Shown here piece after piece: positions 12,387-20,674 of a DNA stretch of 64,000 nt. The stretch covers positions 1,302,001 through 1,366,000 of the forward strand of contig NZ_CP035280.1 in assembly GCF_004103695.1 (NCBI RefSeq). Reading direction: 5' to 3'. This stretch comes from Clostridium sp. JN-9. Lineage in GTDB: Bacteria; Bacillota; Clostridia; Clostridiales; Clostridiaceae. Under the pieces are notes generated by a model. The model made no database searches. It was given only the letters and a program-made list of their open reading frames with translations, and was not told the origin of the DNA. The position numbers and the translations under genes are program-made. Each line of letters starts with the position of its first letter. The first letter of the stretch is position 1.

Positions 12387-12580
12387 AAATTATAGGAACG
12401 GAGGGATCTTTTAGAAATGAAGATTAAATTTCGATTTGTATCTTTATGCCGCTAATTGAATAGTGCTTAAGAACTCTGCCTTGGGTGGAGTAGTCGAGAT
12501 TGGTCTGCCTATTTTTAAAGGAACTCTTTAAAATTTATTTTGTTATGGAGAAAAAGGGTAGGACAAATTTACCCTTTTTT
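12387..12580 (+). promoter_or_regulatory. Candidate ribosome-mediated attenuator in the hflX leader
   Basis: The leader contains a short reading frame (12417-12455), an eight-pair hairpin ACTCTGCC / GGTGGAGT (12473-12491), and an intrinsic terminator AAAAAGGGTA / TACCCTTTTT (12551-12560 with 12570-12579) with a T-run. CCTATTTTT at 12508-12516 can pair with part of the terminator's left arm (with a bulge) and so could act as an antiterminator. This layout matches translational attenuation known for antibiotic-induced ribosome-rescue genes. The switch itself is inference. Confidence 0.65.
12417..12455 (+). CDS. hflX leader peptide (12 aa)
   Basis: A short frame encoding MKIKFRFVSLCR, with GGAGGG at 12400-12405 eleven bases upstream. 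It lies about 30 nt after the predicted transcription start and ahead of the terminator. A stalled ribosome here could change leader folding. No similarity search was possible. Confidence 0.6.
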   Translation: MKIKFRFVSLCR

Positions 12581-12700
12581 GTTTTGTTTAAAAATAGAAT
12601 TACATTTATAAATAGATTATATCCACCTTAAATAGCACAATGGATAGAGTTTTACAGCGGCGGCAATTAGTAAAATTAATATTTATTGGAGGAATATTTT

Positions 12701-13963
12701 ATGGAAGAAACAGCGGTTTTAGTAGGAGTTAACTTAAATAACCAGGAAGATTTTCAATATCTCATGGAGGAGTTAAGAAATTTAGCTGATGCTTGTGATT
12801 TGAAGGTGGCTGGAGAAGTAACACAGAAAATAAGTGAAGTAAATACGGGCTATTATATTGGCACAGGAAAGATTCAGGAGCTTTCTCATGTGATGGAGGA
12901 AACAGGAGCTGATGTAGCTGTTTTTAATGATGAGCTTACACCAACCCAGATTAGAAATTTAGAGGAAGAATTAAAGTGCAAAGTTATAGACAGAACTATG
13001 TTAATTTTGGATATTTTTGCACAAAGGGCTAAGACTAAGGAGGCAAAGCTTCAGGTTGAAATAGCTCAGCTTCAGTATACCCTGCCGCGTTTAATAGGCC
13101 TTAGAGAATCCTTAGGAAGACAAAGCGGAGGAGTGGGAACAAGAAATAAAGGCGCAGGAGAAAAAAAGCTGGAGCTGGATAGAAGAAAAATTGAAGAAAG
13201 AATAAACCTGTTAAACAAGGAATTAAAAGAATTAGTAGTTAATCGTGAAACTCAGAGAAGCAAACGCAGAAAAAATGAAATCCCAGTAGTATCATTAGTT
13301 GGGTACACAAATGCAGGAAAATCAACTCTTATGAATGCAATACTTGAAAGATATAATAAGGCAGAAGACAAGCAGGTATTTGTAAAGGATATGCTTTTTG
13401 CAACTTTAGATACTTCAGTGAGAAGCATAAAGCTTCCTGACAATAAGCAGTTCCTGTTAACTGATACTGTAGGCTTTGCAAGTAAATTGCCGCACAATCT
13501 TATAAAAGCCTTTAGATCAACACTGGAGGAGGCAGCAGAAGCGGACCTGCTGGTTCATGTTATAGATTATTCTAATCCTAATTATAAAGAACAAATACAG
13601 ATTACAAATGCCGTATTAAAAGAAATTGGAGCTGAAAATATTCCAGTAATTTATGCTTACAATAAATCAGATTTGGCTGGATATAACAATGATAACAACC
13701 AGGAAAACAATGCTGTTTATATATCAGCAAAAGAAAAGTCTGGTTTAAGTGAGCTAATGGATATGATAATCAAAAAAATATTTAACAATTATGTTAAATG
13801 CCAAATGCTTATACCTTATGATAAAGGAGGCATAATTTCATATTTAAGTGAAAATGCAAATATCATAAATACAAGCTATGTTAAGGATGGAACTAAACTG
13901 GAATTAGAGTGCAAAGCAGCAGACTTTCAAAGATTTAAAAATTATTCTATAGTCCAAAAATAA
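12701..13963 (+). CDS. hflX: Ribosome-splitting GTPase HflX
   Basis: 420 aa. The N-terminal HflX domain is followed by a coiled-coil/glycine-rich linker (LGRQSGGVGTRNKGAGEKKLELDRR) and a TRAFAC GTPase domain with P-loop GYTNAGKST, DTVGF and the NKSD specificity motif (YNKSD). HflX splits stalled or hibernating 70S ribosomes. ATG 12701 has TTGGAGGA seven bases upstream; the upstream in-frame TTG lies within that site. An attenuator-like leader precedes it, suggesting induction when translation is inhibited. Confidence 0.95.
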   Translation: MEETAVLVGVNLNNQEDFQYLMEELRNLADACDLKVAGEVTQKISEVNTGYYIGTGKIQELSHVMEETGADVAVFNDELTPTQIRNLEEELKCKVIDRTMLILDIFAQRAKTKEAKLQVEIAQLQYTLPRLIGLRESLGRQSGGVGTRNKGAGEKKLELDRRKIEERINLLNKELKELVVNRETQRSKRRKNEIPVVSLVGYTNAGKSTLMNAILERYNKAEDKQVFVKDMLFATLDTSVRSIKLPDNKQFLLTDTVGFASKLPHNLIKAFRSTLEEAAEADLLVHVIDYSNPNYKEQIQITNAVLKEIGAENIPVIYAYNKSDLAGYNNDNNQENNAVYISAKEKSGLSELMDMIIKKIFNNYVKCQMLIPYDKGGIISYLSENANIINTSYVKDGTKLELECKAADFQRFKNYSIVQK

Positions 13964-13997
13964 ATTAAAGTGAAAATTTGGGACAGCTGTTATTAAG

Positions 13998-14051
13998 CCA
14001 GGTAGCATTCGTAATTTGTCGAATGCTACCAGGCAGCACCCGATATTTGTC
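13998..14051 (+). repeat. 31-bp intergenic repeat, locus C (partial plus full unit)
   Basis: A 20-bp partial unit (13998-14017) is followed by a full unit (14018-14048) and a closing GTC. The region lies between the convergent hflX and degV genes, 34 and 2 bases from their stops. Here GGTAGCATTCG and CGAATGCTACC (14001-14011, 14020-14030) form a perfect 11-pair hairpin that could act as a transcript end. Confidence 0.85.
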
Positions 14052-14053
14052 AT

Positions 14054-14881
14054 TTAGTAAAATGATATTATCATACCGCCCTTTCCTGCATATGTGCTCA
14101 TAGTTGCTCCCATGTCATTGATAATAATATCTTTAGGATGAAACCTGTTAATGATTTCATTTCTTATATATTCAACATCTGCAAGATTGTCCACATGAGT
14201 AATTCCAAAAACAGTATCTGAAAAATCTTTTTTTCTTTCACCTATCACGTTCAGCACTTTATTTAAAAACTTTTTCTTTCCTCGGGTTTTTCCAATTAGA
14301 ACTACTTTGCCATGCACTCCCTGAAGTAGTATTTTTAAATTTAGTATTTTAGCTATGGAGCCTTGAAATCTGCTCAGCCTTCCACCCTTAACGATATTCT
14401 CAAGTGTATTAAGAAGTATAAGGATATTCATGCTTTTTAAACATGAATTAAGTTCATTTACAATTTCATTAACATTTAAACCTTTCAAAGCCAGTTCAGC
14501 GGCCTTAAGTATTAAAATACCATGTCCAAGTGATCCTGCCAGGGTATCAAAAACTGTTACAGATAAATCGCACATACCCTTACCCACACAAGCCGACTGA
14601 TATGTACCGCTTAAGCCGGATGAAATGGTTAAGCAGAGTATTTCATCATCTTTTGAAAACTGTTTAAAAGCATTTGCAAAGGCTAATGGTGAGGGCTGTG
14701 AAGTCTTTGGAATTTCATCAGAAGAAAACATTTTATTAAAGAATTCTTTAGATGTAATATTTTTCCCCTCCTTAAATTCTTTGCCTTGTATATATATGTT
14801 CAAAGGAACCACTGCTATATGATATTTTTTAAGGAATTCCTCAGGTAAATCTGCAGAACTGTCAGTTACTAACCTTACCAT
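14054..14881 (-). CDS. DegV family fatty-acid-binding protein
   Basis: 275 aa with the DegV two-domain layout: VTDSSADLP at residues 5-13, a KTSQPSP loop, and ISSGLSGTYQSA contacting the ligand carboxylate. DegV/FakB proteins present fatty acids to the FakA kinase; no fakA is in the window. GAGGAG lies nine bases before the ATG. A long hairpin sits in the 5' leader (14901-14941). Confidence 0.92.
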   Translation of the reverse strand: MVRLVTDSSADLPEEFLKKYHIAVVPLNIYIQGKEFKEGKNITSKEFFNKMFSSDEIPKTSQPSPLAFANAFKQFSKDDEILCLTISSGLSGTYQSACVGKGMCDLSVTVFDTLAGSLGHGILILKAAELALKGLNVNEIVNELNSCLKSMNILILLNTLENIVKGGRLSRFQGSIAKILNLKILLQGVHGKVVLIGKTRGKKKFLNKVLNVIGERKKDFSDTVFGITHVDNLADVEYIRNEIINRFHPKDIIINDMGATMSTYAGKGGMIISFY

Positions 14882-14900
14882 GTTATTATTCTCCTCGTAT

Positions 14901-14941
14901 AATAAGTTTATAGTCAGTTAAATGACTGCTATAAACTTATT
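14901..14941 (-). promoter_or_regulatory. Hairpin in the degV 5' leader
   Basis: AATAAGTTTATAG (14901-14913) pairs perfectly with CTATAAACTTATT (14929-14941), and CAG/CTG extends the stem inward. It ends a few bases before the degV ribosome site. It could be a translation-control element, an operator, or the flank targeted by the adjacent IS110 element. Confidence 0.5.
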
Positions 14942-15069
14942 TATTTTTATATTTTAGTATAGATAAGAAAGTATCTATGTTTTTCTGTGGGGATTCCCCC
15001 AATTCATTATTGCTATCTATTTTACATTCCTATCTATACAACTTACATTAACTATTTATAAAGGAATTT

Positions 15070-15280
15070 CCTAATGCTAAAATAGTCCTAACGGACTTTA
15101 GCGAAGGTTACTGCTGTATTCTCCTGCAAAACATATTGTTATTGCCTAGAAAGCTTGCAGCCTGACCAGAGTATCAAATTCTGCTTACACAAATGTTGCA
15201 TCTCCATTCGTAGCCACCAGCAAGGTATTTCGCTTGGTTGAATGCTGATTACGCGAGGTTGCAGTCAGTACTCTGGATTA
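15070..15280 (+). ncRNA. Candidate IS110 bridge RNA
   Basis: Three consecutive helices can be drawn. (1) GCTAAA-GTCC with GGAC-TTTAGC, 15076-15102, loop TAAC. (2) AGG and CTGC (15105-15107, 15111-15114) with GCAG-CCT (15157-15163), enclosing a 42-nt loop. (3) CCAGAGTA (15166-15173) with TACTCTGG (15269-15276), with smaller stems inside. A 5' stem-loop followed by two loop-bearing arms upstream of the transposase is the known plan of IS110-group bridge RNAs, whose loops recognise target and donor DNA. Guide assignments were not attempted. Confidence 0.6.
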
Positions 15281-15330
15281 GGATAATTCCTTTTCTAATT
15301 TCCTCATTACTTTCGAAAGGTGGTGATTTC

Positions 15331-16605
15331 ATGAAGAAAGTAGATTACTTATCAACTCTATTTGTTGGTATCGATATTGGTGCGAGACAAAATGTTGTCT
15401 CTGCAATTAACTTTGAACAGGAATTTTTTATTAAAATGAAACCTGTTCCTAATACACAATCTGGTGCAGAACAACTAGAATCCATGCTCGTCAAGATACT
15501 AGAAAATAATATATTTAAGGTTACTATTATTGGTCTTGAGTCTACTTCATTTTATGGCGTGCATATAGCTAATTTTTTATCTGCAAGTGAAAAACTTGTG
15601 CCATATAAACCCTACGTCTACTGTTTGAATCCTAAGGAAGTTGCTAACTACAAAGATTCCTTTAATGCTCTTAACAAAAATGATGGCATTGACTCTTTTG
15701 TTATTGCTGATTTTGCAAGAGTCGGCAGGATTCATACTGAGCCTTGGCGTGGTTCTCAATACCTTGCCCTACAAAGGCTTACAAGACACAGGCTTCATAT
15801 AGTTGAATGCTTAACCAGGGAGAAGACATATATGCTATCAAATGTATTTCTCAAGTTTAGCGAATTTGCTTTGTTAGATGGTGAAGAACATCCTTTTTCT
15901 AATAAATATGGTGCCACTGCTTCCTCTATCCTGACGGATTTTTTATCTTCTGAAGACATTGCAAATGCTTCCATAGAAGAACTTGTTGAATTCATCAATA
16001 CAAAGAGTCGAAAGAGAATTTCTGATCCACAGATGACTGCTAAAATTCTTCAACAAGCTGCTCGTAATTCATATCGCCTTGATAAATGTTTGTATGAGCC
16101 ATTAACGACTTCAATTGCATGCTCTTTTAACTGTATTCAGGCTTTTGAAAAAGAACTGAGTACTATTAATAAAGCCATTGAGAAAGCGGTTATGGGAATG
16201 AATCCTGTGGAATATCAAATTCTCATGTCAATCCCTGGTTTTGGCCCTGTTTATTCCAGTGGTATTCTTGCCGAATTAGGCAGTGTGCATGCATTCCCTA
16301 ATAATGATGCTATTGCTAAATATGCTGGCATCGTATGGAAAGAAAATCAATCTGGTGATTTCAAGGCTGAAAATACGCCAATGAACAAAGCAGGTAACCG
16401 TTATTTACGTTATTATCTGATAGAAGCCGCTGGTAGTGTCATAAGACACGTTCCTGAATATCAAGCTTTCTACCAGAAGAAATTTGCTGAAGTGACTACA
16501 CATCAGCATAAACGAGCACTCGCGCTAACTTCTCGTAAATTAATCCGTTTGATTTTTGGATTGCTGGCTAAAAATCAACTCTACTCTTCAAATAGAGTAG
16601 ATTAA
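15331..16605 (+). CDS. IS110-family DEDD recombinase
   Basis: 424 aa. The N-terminal RuvC-like DEDD domain has FVGIDIG (Asp), IIGLEST (Glu) and DGIDSFVIADF (Asp pair). The C-terminal transposase_20 domain has the MSIPGFGPVYSSGILAELG helix-hairpin region, and the catalytic serine area is GIVWKENQSGDF. ATG 15331 follows AAAGGTGG; upstream in-frame codons run into the structured RNA and are not used. The frame is intact. Confidence 0.92.
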   Translation: MKKVDYLSTLFVGIDIGARQNVVSAINFEQEFFIKMKPVPNTQSGAEQLESMLVKILENNIFKVTIIGLESTSFYGVHIANFLSASEKLVPYKPYVYCLNPKEVANYKDSFNALNKNDGIDSFVIADFARVGRIHTEPWRGSQYLALQRLTRHRLHIVECLTREKTYMLSNVFLKFSEFALLDGEEHPFSNKYGATASSILTDFLSSEDIANASIEELVEFINTKSRKRISDPQMTAKILQQAARNSYRLDKCLYEPLTTSIACSFNCIQAFEKELSTINKAIEKAVMGMNPVEYQILMSIPGFGPVYSSGILAELGSVHAFPNNDAIAKYAGIVWKENQSGDFKAENTPMNKAGNRYLRYYLIEAAGSVIRHVPEYQAFYQKKFAEVTTHQHKRALALTSRKLIRLIFGLLAKNQLYSSNRVD

Positions 16606-16814
16606 TTATATAAGACACACGAACATACATTCTGATTTGACTGTATGTTTATTAGGGTTACCCTTTTTTTGAAGAATCATTTCATTTTCTTTTTATTTTG
16701 TTCTTGACATATTACCAAATTGCTTTTTAACCATTGTAATGTGGCCTAGTAATTATTTGTATAATAAGAATTATAGCACATATAAAAAACTGAATAAAGA
16801 AATGTTGAAATTAT

Positions 16815-18418
16815 CAGAGATTTCGCATCTAAATTCCAGTAAAAGATTTACTTTTACTGGAATTGTATTTTATTGTACTTTCTTACATGGCTGGTAAATC
16901 AACAGACCGATAGGTCGAAAAAATAGTTATAATTATCCTTACCCTAAGAAATTTTAATAATCGATTTCCAATTTTATTTTTATATTAAGTCTTTTTAAAT
17001 ATTGGATTATTCCAGTTGTCATCTATAGTAAATCTTTCATCTTTTATATCTTCAATAATATCTATTTGAAGCATCCGTTTCTTTCTAAAACCTCTGATAC
17101 ATCTAAAAAAATATAACTGCATCAGATTAAACGCTATAATTATAAACATCAGTACTGTCTCTACGCCCGTAGGGCTATGAAGAAAGCAATGATCTAAATG
17201 CCATTCTGTTTTAAGCTGATGAAAGGCATTATTTTCTATATCCCACCTCTTGTGCATTATCTTCCACAAGGTTTCTACTGAGGCAAATTTGTCTGTTGTT
17301 ATAATCCAGCCTTCTTTAATTTCTACCTTATCTCCAGTATGAATTTCTTCTATAAACCTTATAAATCTAACTTTGATAGTCGGATCTGATATTTCAAAAT
17401 TATCTTCATCCCAAGCTTTAATTTTGGTATAGTCTTTACTTCCCTGCTTTACAATCCATTTCTTATCAGCCTCACGGCGCTTAAATAGAGCTAATGCATC
17501 CTTTACAATGAGAAGACGCTCATCTTTAACTCTTACTACTGCATTCATTCCTATTGAAAGGACTTCTTTTATCCAAGTAGATTTACAATATAAAGCATCA
17601 GCTACTATAATATCGGCAAAATGGTGATATTTACGATATAATTTTTTTATTAATCTTATACCTCCGGTGATTTCACCTTCATCTTTATTCGAACTATCTT
17701 TCTTAGGTTCAAGCATTTCTTGTCCTAAAATAACATGGGGATCCGAACCTACGGTAGTACAAACTACAGATCTGTGGAAATGACGAGTAGTGCCATCCTT
17801 ATTCTTTCGTGAAAGACATTTGTCACAAAATTTTTTAGCACTTTCAAATAATTCTACACCATCTACAGCAACTACCTTTAAGCCATCTATGGTACCATTT
17901 CTAAATATCTTATTTTTTATCGTAGTTCTAATTATACTATCATGAATATTTTTCAAACCATTCAAATCAAAATCACTTAAGCAGCGCCTAACGGCATCAA
18001 TGTGAATCATTTTAGCGTTTTTAGGTAATACTTTTTTAAATTTACCTTTTTTAAGCCAATGCTCTAACCTGTTGAAACTTCTTATTTGAAGCATAAATCC
18101 AAACAAAACTACAAAGGTGATTGTTGAAATTTTTGCTGGAGATTTTATCTTTTTATCCTCTAAGGTATTGATTTTTTCACCTATATCGTATACTTTATTA
18201 ATATAGGTGAGAATTTGTTTTAAATAACTTTTATTCATCTTAAGGCATCCTTTCTATTGTGTTGTGCAAAACTATTATAAAAAGGATGCTTTTATTATGC
18301 AAATTTTTTTTATAATTTCCAGTAGAAATCGGATTTTACAATGTTTTTATTAAATACTAGCAAATCAATATAAATCAGCGGGCTGCGCCCTAAAACTTTT
18401 TTAGGTGCTAAACTTCTG
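16815..18418 (-). mobile_element. IS4-type insertion sequence, copy 2 (inverted, 1604 bp)
   Basis: Same length and ends as copies 1 and 3, in the opposite direction. It is flanked by TTGAAATTAT on both sides (16805-16814 and 18419-18428), a 9- or 10-bp target duplication. It lies just beyond the IS110 right end and before the AraC gene's 3' repeat. Confidence 0.93.
16985..18238 (-). CDS. IS4-superfamily transposase, copy 2
   Basis: 417 aa, intact. It differs from copy 1 by M9I, L34P, V35A and T75A, so it is the most diverged of the three copies. The catalytic D126, D214 and E335 are all retained. See copy 1 for the motifs. Confidence 0.92.
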   Translation of the reverse strand: MNKSYLKQILTYINKVYDIGEKINTLEDKKIKSPAKISTITFVVLFGFMLQIRSFNRLEHWLKKGKFKKVLPKNAKMIHIDAVRRCLSDFDLNGLKNIHDSIIRTTIKNKIFRNGTIDGLKVVAVDGVELFESAKKFCDKCLSRKNKDGTTRHFHRSVVCTTVGSDPHVILGQEMLEPKKDSSNKDEGEITGGIRLIKKLYRKYHHFADIIVADALYCKSTWIKEVLSIGMNAVVRVKDERLLIVKDALALFKRREADKKWIVKQGSKDYTKIKAWDEDNFEISDPTIKVRFIRFIEEIHTGDKVEIKEGWIITTDKFASVETLWKIMHKRWDIENNAFHQLKTEWHLDHCFLHSPTGVETVLMFIIIAFNLMQLYFFRCIRGFRKKRMLQIDIIEDIKDERFTIDDNWNNPIFKKT

Positions 18419-18434
18419 TTGAAATTATGATTTT

Positions 18435-18499
18435 GTCGAATGTAACCAGGCAGCATCCGATACTCGTCGAATGTAACCAGGCAGCACCCGATATTTGTC
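18435..18499 (+). repeat. 31-bp intergenic repeat, locus D (two tandem units)
   Basis: Units at 18435-18465 and 18466-18496 with a closing GTC at 18497-18499. The two tandem copies define the 31-bp period and show no spacer between them. The final C of the GTC is part of the stop codon of the minus-strand AraC gene. Confidence 0.88.
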
Positions 18500-19416
18500 T
18501 ATTCCAATCTGGTTTCACTTCTCAGCCTTATATATTGGGATGGAGTCATGCCGGCGTGTTTCTTGAAAAGTCTGCTGAAGTAATATGGATCGCTGATTCC
18601 TACAAGGTATCCTACTTCTGAAACTTTTATGGTGGTGGTATCAAATAATTCCTTTGCCTTATTAATTCTTAAGGTGTTCAAATAATTTAATATAGTGTAC
18701 CCAGTTATTTTTTGAAACACTCTGTTTAAATAGTCATAATTTGATTCAAATAATTGCTCAATATCCTCACTGGTAATTTTATTTACAAATTCATTATTAA
18801 GATAATTTAACAGGTTTCTGCATTTAACAAAGGCTTTTGAAAAATGAGGCTGAGAGGTATCTATTTTTGTAGATGAGTAATCTCTGCTTATTTTTATTAA
18901 TATCTCCAGCAGTTTAAGGGAAGACACCCTTTTATAACCCTCATATTTTTTATAAAAATCATTATCTGCATCCACAAGAAGTGCCATAAGTTCATTTTCA
19001 TCCTCATAATGATAATATTTTGGCAGATATAATATATGAGATTTATCATTGTACTTATTAAAATGGTTGCTGGAAAGAGACTCTCTCCTTTGAATAATCA
19101 ACTCTTTTGTAATCTGGTCATAGGATTTATCTGTAACCCTCTGAATTTTTTGGTGTTTAAAATGAAAGTAATAATAATGACATGTAGCCTCTTTAAATCC
19201 AGCGTGCTGAATATTAGGTTCAAGAATAAGCAAGTCACCTTTTTTCAGGGTATACTCAACATCACCCTCCCTTATATACAATTCTCCGCTTTTTACAATA
19301 TATAATAAATATTCATCTATAGTTCTTTCAAAGTGCTTCCATGGTTTATTATAAGAAACATGCCCAATTAACCTAACTGATGGGACAATATCTGTGTCTA
19401 TAGTAAATAAGTTCAT
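18499..19416 (-). CDS. AraC-family transcriptional regulator of the dextran locus
   Basis: 305 aa. An N-terminal cupin-like sugar-sensing domain (about 1-150, with GDLLILEPNIQHAGF) is joined to a C-terminal double helix-turn-helix (about 205-300, ending VSEVGYLVGISDPYYFSRLFKKHAGMTP). ATG 19416 has GGAGGA five bases upstream; an ATG at 19428 overlaps that site. It is divergent from the GH15-ABC-GH66-GH13 operon across about 130 bp, so it is the likely activator. Confidence 0.9.
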   Translation of the reverse strand: MNLFTIDTDIVPSVRLIGHVSYNKPWKHFERTIDEYLLYIVKSGELYIREGDVEYTLKKGDLLILEPNIQHAGFKEATCHYYYFHFKHQKIQRVTDKSYDQITKELIIQRRESLSSNHFNKYNDKSHILYLPKYYHYEDENELMALLVDADNDFYKKYEGYKRVSSLKLLEILIKISRDYSSTKIDTSQPHFSKAFVKCRNLLNYLNNEFVNKITSEDIEQLFESNYDYLNRVFQKITGYTILNYLNTLRINKAKELFDTTTIKVSEVGYLVGISDPYYFSRLFKKHAGMTPSQYIRLRSETRLE

Positions 19417-19546
19417 TTTATCCTCCATTTGTGTTTTAAGTCGGAATTATACATCAAAAGTATGAATGATACATTTAATTTTATTTTAGTATAAATTATT
19501 ATTAAATCAAGAAATAAATGATTAATAAATACAGGAGGCGAGTGAA

Positions 19547-20626
19547 ATCGTTAGCATAAAGGATAAAAGCATCAGCATAATTACAGAAAATCAGCATAAG
19601 TCAGGTTCATATGCGGCAAGCCCTAATTTTAGCGTATACAATTACTGCTGGCTTAGAGATGGCAGCTTTACAGCTTATTCAATGGATCTTTGGAAAAGAT
19701 TTGATTCTTCAGAAAGCTTCTTTGAATGGACAAGCAATGTTATATCTAATCAAAGCTCTAAGTTAAAGAAAATTATTCAAATGAAAAAGAAGGGTGAAAT
19801 TTTAATTAATGATGATTATCTTCCAACCAGATTTAAACTGGATGGCAGTGAATGTGGTGATGAATGGCCTAGTTTCCAGCTGGATGGATATGGTACATGG
19901 CTTTGGGCGCTTTCACAGCACATAAAAATAACAAAAAATACAGCTTTGCTTAACAAGTACAATAAGAGTATAAAGATAGCCATTGATTATTTAACTGACT
20001 TTTGGATGGATCCAAGTTTTGACTGCTGGCAGGAAAATGGTGAAAGAATTCATACTTTGACATTAGCTGCAATATATGGAGGCTTAAAATCTATAAATGA
20101 ATTTTTAAGTGATGAAAATGTAGAGAATACTAAATTCGCCATAAAACAGTATGTGATTAAAAATTGTATTGTAAATGGAAGACTGAAAAAATGTGTTGAT
20201 ATGGATAGCATTGATTCAAGCCTTATATGGGCAGCTGTTCCATATGAATTATTTGACATAAACAGTTCAGAATTTTTGAAAACAATTGAAGAAATAGAAA
20301 ATTCATTAGTTCATAACTGCGGTGTTCATAGATATCCGGAAGATACATACTATGGCGGTGGAGAATGGATTATTTTATCAGCTTCACTTGGATTGTATTA
20401 TTGTAAAGCAAAAAAAATTGAAAAAGCTGAATCCATGCTTAACTGGATAGAAAGCAAAGCTAATGAAAATGGAGAACTTCCTGAACAAAGTTTAGAAAAT
20501 GTAAATAATGAAAATTACATTAATGTATGGGAAAGTTTATGGGGAAAGGTAGCTTCACCAGTACTCTGGTCACATGCTATGTATCTTATACTGCTCCATA
20601 ATATTGAAAATTACATTAAAGATTAA
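19547..20626 (+). CDS. GH15 glucoamylase/glucodextranase-like enzyme (start codon anomalous)
   Basis: About 359 aa of a GH15 (alpha/alpha)6 enzyme that releases glucose from non-reducing ends. Motifs: YNYCWLRDGSFTAYSM near the N-terminus, QLDGYGTWLWAL, the GGGEWIIL general-acid region, and LPEQ with the likely base. The homologous part begins about 19550, but no ATG, GTG or TTG is in frame before 19682. AGGAGG (19533-19538) is correctly placed for an ATC at 19547. The alternative is a one-base loss after the GTG at 19542. No signal peptide, so it is intracellular. First gene of the operon. Confidence 0.82.
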   Translation: MVSIKDKSISIITENQHKSGSYAASPNFSVYNYCWLRDGSFTAYSMDLWKRFDSSESFFEWTSNVISNQSSKLKKIIQMKKKGEILINDDYLPTRFKLDGSECGDEWPSFQLDGYGTWLWALSQHIKITKNTALLNKYNKSIKIAIDYLTDFWMDPSFDCWQENGERIHTLTLAAIYGGLKSINEFLSDENVENTKFAIKQYVIKNCIVNGRLKKCVDMDSIDSSLIWAAVPYELFDINSSEFLKTIEEIENSLVHNCGVHRYPEDTYYGGGEWIILSASLGLYYCKAKKIEKAESMLNWIESKANENGELPEQSLENVNNENYINVWESLWGKVASPVLWSHAMYLILLHNIENYIKD

Positions 20627-20674
20627 GCTTAGCATAGGCAATGCTTTAAATTATAAATTTTAGGGGGAAAGAAA

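Larger units (their letters stand above)
14950..16680 (+). mobile_element. IS110-family insertion sequence (ends approximate)
   Basis: Identified from its transposase and a roughly 380-nt structured non-coding stretch before it. IS110 elements have no clear terminal inverted repeats and make little or no duplication, so the ends cannot be fixed by reading. The left end is probably 14950-15060. The right end is probably 16620-16800, near a small hairpin ACATAC/GTATGT at 16622-16653. Confidence 0.75.

Noticed and set aside
12387-12580. hflX leader as a 6S RNA or a metabolite riboswitch
   Set aside because: It lacks the long bulged hairpin of 6S RNA and any aptamer core I recognise; the short frame plus terminator fits attenuation better.
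18435-18499. Tandem 31-bp units as a possible CRISPR array
   Set aside because: The units abut directly with no spacers, at most two copies occur per locus, and no cas genes are in the window.
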